Assembly (NCBI GenBank): GCA_009377645.1
Contig: WHTQ01000023.1
Span: 1-55,154, forward strand
Reading direction: 5' to 3'
Length of the DNA: 55,154 nt
DNA from: Micromonosporaceae bacterium
GTDB lineage: Bacteria; Actinomycetota; Actinomycetes; Mycobacteriales; Micromonosporaceae
Shown in pieces: positions 9,120 to 16,561 of this stretch (position 1 is the stretch's first letter; every line of letters begins with the position of its first letter). Under the pieces are notes generated by a model. It was not told the origin of the DNA, made no database searches, and saw only the letters and a program-made list of their open reading frames with translations. The translations under genes were made by a program, and so were the position numbers.

Positions 9120-9337
9120 TCCGCGCCGCCACCGCCTGTCACCGATGCACTGCCCGCCGCGGCATCCTCCAGCCCGTCCCCGTTCATCTGCCCGCCCATC
9201 ACAAGATCTGCACCCGCCACGGCATCTGGCTCAGCGACGCCGGCCAGCGCCACCTTGACCTCGCCGCCTGCCCGGAGATCATCACCACCCAGCACCGTTG
9301 CGCACGCGTCGAAGGGCTGTTACGCATTCGCCCATGA
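9120..9337 (+). pseudogene. TniQ-like zinc-binding protein, fragment
   Basis: A short frame with CHRCTARRGILQPVPVHLP, then HHKICTRHGIWLSDAG and LDLAACPEIITTQHR. The CxxC and CxxH spacing and the leucine-aspartate-leucine segment resemble TniQ-like actinobacterial proteins that accompany transposition or DNA-binding functions. Both ends are missing. Family assignment is tentative. Confidence 0.35.
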
Positions 9338-9368
9338 CCGGTGTCACTGGCCAGAGTGTGCGGTAGCC

Positions 9369-10562
9369 GTGGTGACTGCGGTGCCGCTACGCCGCAACCG
9401 TCAGTTCCGGTTGTTGGTCGGCGTCCGGGTGCTGTCCTTTGCCGGTGACCAACTGACTGTGGTGGCGTTGACGCTGCTGGCCCACCAGCGCTACGGGGTC
9501 GGGCCGGCGGTGTCAGCCCTGCTGATCGCGCACGTGCTGCCGCACCTGTTCGGGCCGGTCTTGGGCAGCATCGTTGACCGCAGCGACCAGCGCACCGTGC
9601 TGCGTACCTGCGAAACGAGCCGCGCGCTGCTGGTTGCCGCGATGGGGTTGACCCTGCCGACGCTGCCGGTTCTGGTTGTCCTGGTCGCGGCGAACGCGGT
9701 GCGGGCGGCCATGCTACGCCCGGCCGGCCGCAGCGCCATCCCGGTACTGGTAGCACGAGACCAGCTGGCGGCGGCCAACGCCACCTTGGCCGCCGGGGCT
9801 AACGTCGGCTTCGCGATCGGCCCTGCCATCGGGGGTGCGCTCGTGGCCTGGGTGGGGGTGTACGCCGCGCTCATGGTGGACGCGGCTACCTCGGTGATTG
9901 CGGTGGTGGCGCTGGGTTTCCTTCGTTCCCTGCCGCCCGTGACCGGCGCGAGAGGTGGCCGGCCTCGGTTGCTGTCAGACACCCGTAAGGGACTGGCCTA
10001 CGTCTGGCACCAACCGATCACCCGCACCCTGGCACTCGGGCTGTTTGCCGGAGTAGCGCTGGCCGCGATGGTGATGCTCGGCGGGGTGTTCCTGGTCCGG
10101 GGTACCCTGCACGGCGGCCCGGCCGCCTACGGTCTGTTCTCCGGCGCCTGGGGGCTAGGGATGATCGCCACCTCCGTGCTGCTGGCCATCAACCGACGCA
10201 GCATCTCCATGACCACCTGGCTCGTGCTGGGTTTCGCAGCCCAAGCCATCGCGCTGACCGGCGCCGGGCTCGCACCGCATTTGGCCGTCGCTGTCGCGGC
10301 AGCCGTGGTCAGCGGCACCGGCGACGCCCTCGGTGACGTCGCCACCGACACCATCCTGCAGCAGACGGTGCCGCGGGAGCTGCTCGGCCGCGCCGTCGGC
10401 GCCGTCTACGCCGGCTCTTTCGCAGGCGAACTCGTCGCCTACGCCGCCGGTGGCCTGCTGGTCGACCTTCTCGGCCCACGGATACTGTTCACCGCTGGCG
10501 GATGCACACTGGCCCTCGTAACGGCGTGGATCACAACAGCCATGAAAGGTAACGGCACGTAG
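9369..10562 (+). CDS. MFS transporter (EntS/MFS_3-like exporter)
   Basis: About 397 residues from tandem GTG codons at 9369 and 9372. The open frame extends upstream but that part is not hydrophobic and overlaps the TniQ-like remnant. Twelve hydrophobic segments are readable. The loop between TM2 and TM3 has the signature GSIVDRSDQRTVL, a variant of the MFS motif A (GxxxDRxxRR). The best match is to the drug or siderophore exporter branch. No strong ribosome binding site is visible. It is intact, and neither flanking remnant suggests a substrate. Confidence 0.82.
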   Translation: MVTAVPLRRNRQFRLLVGVRVLSFAGDQLTVVALTLLAHQRYGVGPAVSALLIAHVLPHLFGPVLGSIVDRSDQRTVLRTCETSRALLVAAMGLTLPTLPVLVVLVAANAVRAAMLRPAGRSAIPVLVARDQLAAANATLAAGANVGFAIGPAIGGALVAWVGVYAALMVDAATSVIAVVALGFLRSLPPVTGARGGRPRLLSDTRKGLAYVWHQPITRTLALGLFAGVALAAMVMLGGVFLVRGTLHGGPAAYGLFSGAWGLGMIATSVLLAINRRSISMTTWLVLGFAAQAIALTGAGLAPHLAVAVAAAVVSGTGDALGDVATDTILQQTVPRELLGRAVGAVYAGSFAGELVAYAAGGLLVDLLGPRILFTAGGCTLALVTAWITTAMKGNGT

Positions 10563-10619
10563 ATCCTCATCCCACCATCCCTTACCCACGCGGACCTGGA
10601 CGCATGGGCGGTGGGTCGC

Positions 10620-11133
10620 TGAAGGCGGTTCTCATGAAGATGTCCCATGGGACATAACATGGACATCTCGTTTGTCGTTTCTCGGCAAGGTTGAGCACGC
10701 CTTCCTCATCCGCCGCCCCGAGGAGATCGCAGCGTCCTACTACGCGCTGTACCCCGACATGAGCATCAACGCGATCGGGCTCGAGGCGCTGCACGAGCTG
10801 CGCGCCGCGGTCCGCGACGCCGGAGGAAACCGCCCGGTCGTCATCGACTCCGACGACCTCCTGGCACGACCCGAAGCGACGATGGCGGCGTACTGCGCAG
10901 CCGTCGGGCTGCCGTTCATCCTCCGGGCGCTCACGTGGGAACCCGGCGAACGGTCTGAGTGGCGGCGGTCCGCACGTTGGCACACAGACGTCAGCGCCAG
11001 CTCTGGCTTCGAACGGCGCGAGCGCCTGTACACGCACACCATGGAGAACTCCGACGAGCTAGCCCGGTTCGCCGCTCACCACCGGCCTTTCTACGAACAG
11101 CTCCACGCCCAGCGACTCGACGTCCCCATGTAG
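10620..11133 (+). pseudogene. Sulfotransferase-like protein, N-terminally decayed
   Basis: The main frame (10672-11133) encodes FLIRRPEEIAASYYAL, PVVIDSDDLLARPEATMAAY, CAAVGLPF and the tail SASSGFERRERLYTHTMENS. This is the C-terminal half of the sulfotransferase-like P-loop family that actinobacteria often annotate as branched-chain aminotransferase-associated. The upstream piece MKMSHG at about 10634-10650 belongs to the same family but is out of frame and followed by a stop. The P-loop itself is missing, so the gene is dead. Confidence 0.6.
10640..10655. promoter_or_regulatory. 16-bp perfect palindrome
   Basis: ATGTCCCATGGGACAT reads the same on both strands. It lies inside the decayed 5' part of the sulfotransferase-like gene, so it may be chance or an operator. 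Confidence 0.35.
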
Positions 11134-11265
11134 AGCCTCCAGCAAGGGCGCTGATCGCCACTGCCGAGTCTGCGACACCACGACATGATTCGATCAGATC
11201 CACCGCGAGGATGTCTCACGACACGCTGCTCAGCACACGGAGATCTGCTCAGCTCGATGCTCAGC

Positions 11266-11341
11266 TTCACTGAGAATTGAGCAGGTTCACTGAGAACCTA
11301 CATCGTTTGAGAGTGGGCCATGTCTCTTGAGAACCTACATC
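11266..11341. repeat. Direct repeats at the edge of the conjugation module
   Basis: TGAGAACCTACATC occurs at 11291-11304 and 11328-11341, and TTCACTGAGAA at 11266-11276 and 11286-11296. The cluster touches the stop codon of the M23 gene, the last gene of the leftward operon. It may be an insertion-sequence end, an attachment relic or a terminator region. Confidence 0.55.
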
Positions 11342-12398
11342 AGTTGAAGATGCCGAGGGGGGCGCCGTGATCTGCCATCCACGGCTGCGGGTTGGTGGCG
11401 TCGCCGTCGAGGTGCACCTCGTAGTGCAGGTGCGGCCCGGAGCTGTGGCCGGTGGAGCCGACGGTGCCGATGGGCTGGCCGGCGATGACCGGGTCACCGA
11501 GGCGGACCCACGGTTCGGTCTGCAAATGGCAGTAGCGGGTCATGACGCCTCCGGGATGGCCAAGGTCGATGTACCAGCCACACCCGGCCGTGCGGTCGGG
11601 GTTCCCGTCGAGGTGGCACCCCCAGTCTTGGCCGGTGTCGCGGTCGATCGCGTTGCACCGTACGCGTACGACGGTGCCGGAGGCGGCGGCGTGGATGAGA
11701 GTGTGGCGGGGCGCGGCGAGGTCGGTGCCGGCGTGCATCCGGCCGCCGCGGATGCCGTAGCCGCTGACCACCGGCCCGTGCACGGGCTGGGTCCAGCCCA
11801 CCGGGGAGACGTTCACGCACGCTACTACGGCCATGGTGGACAGTCCTAGCGAGGTGCCGACCTGGGAGACCAGCCGGATCGCGTCGGTGGTGTGCTGCGC
11901 GTAGGCGTAGGGACGGGCCGAGTTCTGCACCGCCTGGGCGGCCTGGGTGAGGGTCATGGCCTGCCAGCCGTCGACATCGAGCAGCGCGTCGAAGAACTTG
12001 CCGGCCTGGTAGGCGGGATCGGCCAGCTGCTGTGCTGTGCCCCAGCCTTGGGATGGCCGCTGCTGGAACAGGCCGATCGAGTCATGGTCGTTGCCCTCGC
12101 CGAGGTGGGGCAGGTTCCGCAACCGGGACTCCTGGATGGCGGTGGCCACCGCGATCACCCACCCCCACTGGGGTACGTCCCTGGCGTGGCCGACCTCGAT
12201 GATGGTGGCGGTGTTGGCGAGCTGTTCGGTGTCCCACTGACCGGTCACCAACGGCCGGCCGTCCAGGTCGGTCGGCGCGGCCTGGTCGCGGCAGGCGGGG
12301 TCGGAGCCACCTCCACCGGTCATGCCGGCCACGGCGAACAGCGGCAGCGCCACACAGCCGAGCACGACACTGATGACGAGACTGACGAGACGTTTCAT
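11340..12398 (-). CDS. M23-family peptidoglycan hydrolase of a conjugation system
   Basis: 352 residues. An N-terminal hydrophobic segment (VSLVISVVLGCVALPLFAVAG) acts as signal or anchor. A lytic-transglycosylase-like region follows, with AVATAIQESRLRNLPH and GLFQQRPSQGWG (near residues 85-125). The C-terminal LytM/M23 zinc peptidase has HAGTDLA and HLHYEVH, carrying the metal and catalytic histidines. This two-enzyme layout is used by Gram-positive transfer systems to open the cell wall for the mating channel, like VirB1. The start has GGGAGGGCG upstream. It is the last gene of the leftward operon. Confidence 0.88.
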   Translation of the reverse strand: MKRLVSLVISVVLGCVALPLFAVAGMTGGGGSDPACRDQAAPTDLDGRPLVTGQWDTEQLANTATIIEVGHARDVPQWGWVIAVATAIQESRLRNLPHLGEGNDHDSIGLFQQRPSQGWGTAQQLADPAYQAGKFFDALLDVDGWQAMTLTQAAQAVQNSARPYAYAQHTTDAIRLVSQVGTSLGLSTMAVVACVNVSPVGWTQPVHGPVVSGYGIRGGRMHAGTDLAAPRHTLIHAAASGTVVRVRCNAIDRDTGQDWGCHLDGNPDRTAGCGWYIDLGHPGGVMTRYCHLQTEPWVRLGDPVIAGQPIGTVGSTGHSSGPHLHYEVHLDGDATNPQPWMADHGAPLGIFN

Positions 12399-12485
12399 GA
12401 CGACGCCCTCCCCTCGTGTGGACGGGAAAGGGGCTGGTGGGCCGCCAACGTGGGCGGCCCACCAGCCCCGGTGGTTGGATACGGG

Positions 12486-13466
12486 TCAGCCGCCGCCGGC
12501 CGGTGGCTGGTCGGACCCGGCGCTGGCCGGGACCGCTGCCGTGTCCACCCGGTCGGCGTCGGTGTCCTGCTTGTCACCCTCGGCGCCCCCGGCGGTGGTG
12601 AGCTGGTAGCGCATCGGCTGTTCGCCGATCAGCTCGACCTGGCCGGTCTTGGTGAGCTTGTTCAAGGCGTTGCCGATCGCACCGGTGCTACGCCCGGGGA
12701 GGTAGATCGTGACCCGCTGGGCGGTCCAGCCGGTGATGCCGACGTGGTTGGGCAGCGGCTGCTGCTGGATCACGTTCAGCACGAGCTTCTCCAGCTCGCC
12801 GGGGCGTAGCCTGGGCAGGCCACTTTGCAGGATGGTCGGCTCGCCGGGCTCTCCCCGACGAACCTGCGGCATGTCCTTTCGGCATTTGCCGCAGTAGGAC
12901 GGGGTCTTCTGCCAGCAGTGCGGGCAGATCCGGGGTAGCTGCTCGCCGCAGCCCCGGCAGATCTTCGGCTCGTCGGCCTCCTCCGAGGGTGTCGTGTCGC
13001 CGGCCGTGGTGTCTGCCTGGCCACCGGGATTCGGCTGGTCACCGGTGGCAGCCTCACCGGTGGGCTGGTCTGCGGTGTGGCCGTGCGGTCCGGCGCCGCC
13101 GGGCGGCGGTTCTGATTCGGACTCCACGCCGGTGCCGTCCACCTCGGGGGCGGGCGGCGCCTCGGGTGAGCCGGCATCGTCGCCGGAGCCGGAGCCGGAG
13201 CCCGGGTTTCCCGGGCCGGCCTGCGCGGCTTCGAGCTCGGCCGTGGCCGCGGCGCCGCTGTCGGTGTGCTGCCAGCGGGCGGGGGCACCGTCGGCGGGGT
13301 CACCGCCGTCGACCTTTCCGATCAGGTCGGCCCTGGCCAGCTCGCGCAGCGCCTTGTCGGTTCCGGAGCGGCTGCGGCCGGTGCGTTCGGCAACCTCATG
13401 CACGTTGCCGGGCTGGTCACGCAACGCGAGCAGGGTCGCCAGCGCGCCAGGTGAGAGATTGTCCAT
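12486..13466 (-). CDS. Winged-helix / zinc-ribbon / winged-helix protein
   Basis: 326 residues from the ATG at 13466, which has AAAGGA upstream; the frame extends to 13661 without plausible coding. Residues 1-65 form a MarR-like winged helix (LATLLALRDQPGNVHEVAER then TGRSRSGTDKALRELARADL). A long Pro/Gly/Asp-rich linker follows, then a zinc-ribbon block with CRGCG, CPHCW and CGKC, and a second winged helix (GRSTGAIGNALNKLTKTGQV). The tail is acidic and disordered. DNA binding is likely. It may regulate the module or act at its transfer origin. Confidence 0.7.
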   Translation of the reverse strand: MDNLSPGALATLLALRDQPGNVHEVAERTGRSRSGTDKALRELARADLIGKVDGGDPADGAPARWQHTDSGAAATAELEAAQAGPGNPGSGSGSGDDAGSPEAPPAPEVDGTGVESESEPPPGGAGPHGHTADQPTGEAATGDQPNPGGQADTTAGDTTPSEEADEPKICRGCGEQLPRICPHCWQKTPSYCGKCRKDMPQVRRGEPGEPTILQSGLPRLRPGELEKLVLNVIQQQPLPNHVGITGWTAQRVTIYLPGRSTGAIGNALNKLTKTGQVELIGEQPMRYQLTTAGGAEGDKQDTDADRVDTAAVPASAGSDQPPAGGG

Positions 13467-13587
13467 GCTGGACACGTTCCTTTCGTTGGTTGTTCCGGAT
13501 ATGGGCGGCCCGGCGCCGGGTGGCGCCGGGACGATCAGGAAGGGGGCGAAGGCCTGCCTGCCGGGGGCCGGCCATGGTGCTGGTGGG

Positions 13588-14325
13588 TCAGGTGGACAGC
13601 GCGGCCTGTTGGGCGGTGGTGAGCTGTTCGGGTGTGAGGCCGTCGCAGCCGGGACGGTCACGCAGCGCCCACCAGCGCAGTAGCGACCGGCCGGCCGCCG
13701 CCTCGTCGTCGACTGCTGGGAGCGGGAAGACCCGCCGCGGGCGCGTCCGCCGGTGTTCGGGGTGGGTGAACGCGGTGGGCTGCCAGCCCTGGCCGGTGGT
13801 GGTGATCTCGCCGACGATCCGGCCCGCGTGTGCGGTGATGTGGTACGCGGCGGCGGCGCCCGCGTCGGGGGTGACCAGCCAGGTGTCCTCGCTGGTGGTG
13901 GTGAGGGTGAGCATTCCGCTGGTGGGGTCGTACGGGGCGGGGTGCAGATGCCGCACCCGCGGGTCGCGGGAGGTGGGCCGGTAGTGCCGCCACACCTGGT
14001 AGGCGGCCAGCAGGACTTCGCGGTGAAGCTCGTGGCGTTCGAGCAGCTGCACCAGGCTCAGCGCCTGGGTGTCCAGGCCGTGGGGTCGCTGCAGGCCGGC
14101 GTGGGAGGTGAGGGTCTGCAGGTGGTGCCCGCATTGGTGTTGCAGCCGCTGCAGGGTGCGGCTGAGCAGCTGGCTGGTGGTGGTGAACTCGGCCGCGGCG
14201 ATCTGTAGGGTGCGGGCGAGGTCGGCGGTGGGGTCACCGGTGGCGGTGTCGTAGCGCCACAGGCGGTCGGTCAGGGCGTCGTTGGTGCTGGCGGCGATCG
14301 CGGTCAGCACGGGGTCGTCGGTCAC
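13588..14325 (-). CDS. Hypothetical protein of conjugation operon
   Basis: 245 residues from a GTG at 14325 with AAGGAG 7 bp upstream. No family recognised. The N-terminal third is helical (DLARTLQIAAAEFTTTSQLL, then SRTLQRLQHQCGHHL) and could form a coiled coil. The middle is beta-rich (MLTLTTTSEDTWLVTPD, RIVGEITTTGQGW). No signal peptide or membrane segment is visible. The position in the leftward operon suggests a cytoplasmic accessory role. Confidence 0.65.
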   Translation of the reverse strand: MTDDPVLTAIAASTNDALTDRLWRYDTATGDPTADLARTLQIAAAEFTTTSQLLSRTLQRLQHQCGHHLQTLTSHAGLQRPHGLDTQALSLVQLLERHELHREVLLAAYQVWRHYRPTSRDPRVRHLHPAPYDPTSGMLTLTTTSEDTWLVTPDAGAAAAYHITAHAGRIVGEITTTGQGWQPTAFTHPEHRRTRPRRVFPLPAVDDEAAAGRSLLRWWALRDRPGCDGLTPEQLTTAQQAALST

Positions 14326-14487
14326 GGTCGTCTCCTTGCACGGCGGGTGGTCCGGGGTATCGCCGCTCCGTCCGGGGTCCGGGTCAAGACCCGGGCTTAC
14401 CGGCACGGCCAGCCGGGAACGGCGAACAGCCGGTCGCCTTGGGGCGGCCGGCTGTTCTGGAACTGCTGGTGGGTGTTTGGTTATGGG

Positions 14488-15186
14488 TTATGCGGCGACC
14501 TTGACGGCGAGGATCTGGTGCCCGCGGCGCAGCTTGCGCAGGTAGGCACCGGCCTCGGTCAGGTACCGCAGCTGGTCGGCCAGCGACTGCGATGCCGGCT
14601 CGAGCAGCCGACCGTCGTCGGTGATCATCACGTTCCCGGCGAGCGCCTTCTGCCAGTGCAGGGCTGTGTAGGTGGCTTCACCGGCCTGGTAGGCGTCCAG
14701 CTCGTACGGGTCGAGGTGGCATCGGGCGACCGGGTGCCCGCTGTAGGCGAGCATGGCCAGCACCCGCGGCTGGGCCTCGAACCGGCGAACCGTCTCCTCC
14801 AGGCTGAGCTTGCCCTGGCTGGCGTTGTGCTGGGCGAGGATGTCGTCCCACGGCTTGGCTGCCGGGGTGTTGCGGACGACCTGCGTCCAGGTGCGCCACC
14901 GGTGGATGGCGGCCACGTTGGCCGCCGCGGCTGCGGCGGTCAGGTCCAGCCGGCCGCGGCGTCCGCCAGCGGCGCGGGTTACCGCGCCGAAGCGGCGCAC
15001 CGCCTCGACGAGGTTACACCGCGACCAGCGGCTGAACCAGCCGAAAACGCTCCGGCGCCGGACCGGGTAGAACGGGTGCGGTGTGCCGGAGGGCAGGCTG
15101 TGCCAGTCGAGCATCTCCGAGGCGGAGAACCAGTCGATTGGTTTGCCGGCGGGCATGCAGACTATGACGGTACGGGTTTCGGACAT
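14488..15186 (-). CDS. Hypothetical protein of conjugation operon
   Basis: 232 residues, ATG start. No family recognised. It opens with TRTVIVCMPAGKPIDWFS, contains a basic middle (RRFGAVTRAAGGRRGRLDL) and ends with a helical segment (SLADQLRYLTEAGAYLRKLR). It has no membrane segments. The gap of about 160 bp to the next gene is short. It belongs to the leftward operon downstream of the CTGTCAG cluster at 15,388-15,502. Confidence 0.65.
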   Translation of the reverse strand: MSETRTVIVCMPAGKPIDWFSASEMLDWHSLPSGTPHPFYPVRRRSVFGWFSRWSRCNLVEAVRRFGAVTRAAGGRRGRLDLTAAAAAANVAAIHRWRTWTQVVRNTPAAKPWDDILAQHNASQGKLSLEETVRRFEAQPRVLAMLAYSGHPVARCHLDPYELDAYQAGEATYTALHWQKALAGNVMITDDGRLLEPASQSLADQLRYLTEAGAYLRKLRRGHQILAVKVAA

Positions 15187-15387
15187 GGCGGGGTGCTCCC
15201 TTCACGGGTTTTGACACGGATCGGGTGCACCTTGACCGTCGGTGGACTGCCATGGACAACGACCACTCGGGTTATGAGCCAACCCCCGAACGGGGTGGGC
15301 AGTGACCCTGGGCGCGGGCACGGTCCGGAAAGGACGGCTACGGTGCGGGATACAGGTGTGAAACTGTGGTGCACCGTAGCTCGGTGA

Positions 15388-15502
15388 CCTGACAGGACCA
15401 GCCCTGCCGGAGGTAGCCGGCAGGGCTGTGACCTGCACTGTCAGAGGTGACGGTCGGCTGTCAGGGTCTGTCAGGTCCGCAGACGGCCGCCTACCCTGTC
15501 AG
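15388..15502. promoter_or_regulatory. CTGTCAG cluster A
   Basis: CTGTCAG starts at 15438, 15458, 15468 and 15496, with an inverted copy CTGACAG at 15389. Spacings of 20 and 10 bp put several on one helical face. The cluster lies between two leftward genes, just after the replication-relaxation gene stop. Confidence 0.65.
15400..15427. terminator. Perfect 11-bp hairpin
   Basis: Arms AGCCCTGCCGG (15400-15410) and CCGGCAGGGCT (15417-15427) enclose a 6-nt loop. No T-run follows on either strand, which is usual for high-GC terminators. It sits in the 312-bp gap between leftward genes at 15187-15498. Confidence 0.6.
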
Positions 15503-16371
15503 GTCAGGTCGAGCCGCCCGTGCGACCAGTTGGGGTTGCCGGCGGTCGGCTCGCCGTGCAAGGCGGGCAGCTCGGCCAGCCGGACCCGCCACCGGCCGTC
15601 CACGGGCAGCCACACCGGCCCGGCCGGGTCAAGTTCGTGGGTGGCGGTGGCCACCGGCACCGGCGGCGGCTGGGCGCGTAGCAGCTGCTGCAGGTGGGCC
15701 TCCCGCCGCGGGCTGGGGAGCCAGAACAGCACCGGGTAGTCCGGGCCGCCGGTGTAGGCCAGCCGGTGGTATGCCGCCAGCTTGGTCACCAGCCGGGGCA
15801 GCGCCTCGGTGCCGAGGTCGCATTCCAGGTGGAACCCGACCGTTGCGCCCGCCTCGGTCCAGATGCCGTGCCCGTCCGGGCGGATGCCCAGGAACCGGGC
15901 GGTGGCCTCGCGTTCGGACCACCACCGGTCCAGGCTGGCCTGCTGGTGGGTGCGGGTGTGGTGGCGCAGCCGGACGAAGAACTCGTTGCAGGCGACCAGA
16001 TGGGCCAGGCTGCTTCTGATTGTCAGGCGCAGCAGCTGCTCGCCGTGGGCGCGTTGGGTTGGGGCCGGGCGGCCGGTGGCGGCTGCCCGCAGGCGGGCAC
16101 CGGCCAGCCCGAGCGTCCAGTGCCACGGGTAGCTGCCGCCGCCGTCGCGGGCGAACCGGAACCGTTCCAGCAGCCCGAGGCGGCGCAGCAGCGCCAGCCG
16201 GACCTGGCAGGTCCGCTCTGCGGTGAACATCAGCCGCTGCACCTGCCCGGTGGTCAGCACCCGGTGAGCGTCCAGCAGGGCCAGCAGGTACCGGTCACGG
16301 CTGGTCAGGTGTGGGTAGATCGCCAGTACGCGGGCGTGGGACGTGGCTGCGATAGCAGTGTTGGTTGCCAT
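15499..16371 (-). CDS. Replication-relaxation family protein
   Basis: 290 residues with the PF13814 pattern: an N-terminal winged helix (RDRYLLALLDAHRVLTTGQV, QRLMFTAERTCQVRLALLRR) followed by the LGLLERFRF and HWTLGLAGARL strands, and a nuclease-like C-terminal half (WWSEREATARF ... ECDLGTEALPRLVTKLAAYH). Family members accompany plasmid and ICE transfer genes and are thought to act in plasmid DNA handling; the activity is unproven. No relaxase was recognised in this module, so this protein is a candidate for that DNA-processing step, by inference only. Confidence 0.82.
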   Translation of the reverse strand: MATNTAIAATSHARVLAIYPHLTSRDRYLLALLDAHRVLTTGQVQRLMFTAERTCQVRLALLRRLGLLERFRFARDGGGSYPWHWTLGLAGARLRAAATGRPAPTQRAHGEQLLRLTIRSSLAHLVACNEFFVRLRHHTRTHQQASLDRWWSEREATARFLGIRPDGHGIWTEAGATVGFHLECDLGTEALPRLVTKLAAYHRLAYTGGPDYPVLFWLPSPRREAHLQQLLRAQPPPVPVATATHELDPAGPVWLPVDGRWRVRLAELPALHGEPTAGNPNWSHGRLDLT

Positions 16372-16561
16372 AGGGCATCACCCCCGGTAGGAGAGAGGAC
16401 TCCCGGTAGGGAGTCTGGACAGTTGGGACTTGATCGACGTTGGTGCAGTGGCTGGTCAGGCGGCTGACAGGTGCCGCGTGCGGGGCTCGTGCGGATGCTC
16501 GGTTCGCCGGCCGGCGAACCGAGCATGGAAACGAGGTGCCGGCCGAGACCTGGCACGAGGA

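Noticed and set aside
14347-15387. 346-residue rightward frame opposite the hypothetical leftward gene
   Set aside because: The leftward frame has a good start and even composition; the rightward frame is Gly/Val-rich noise.
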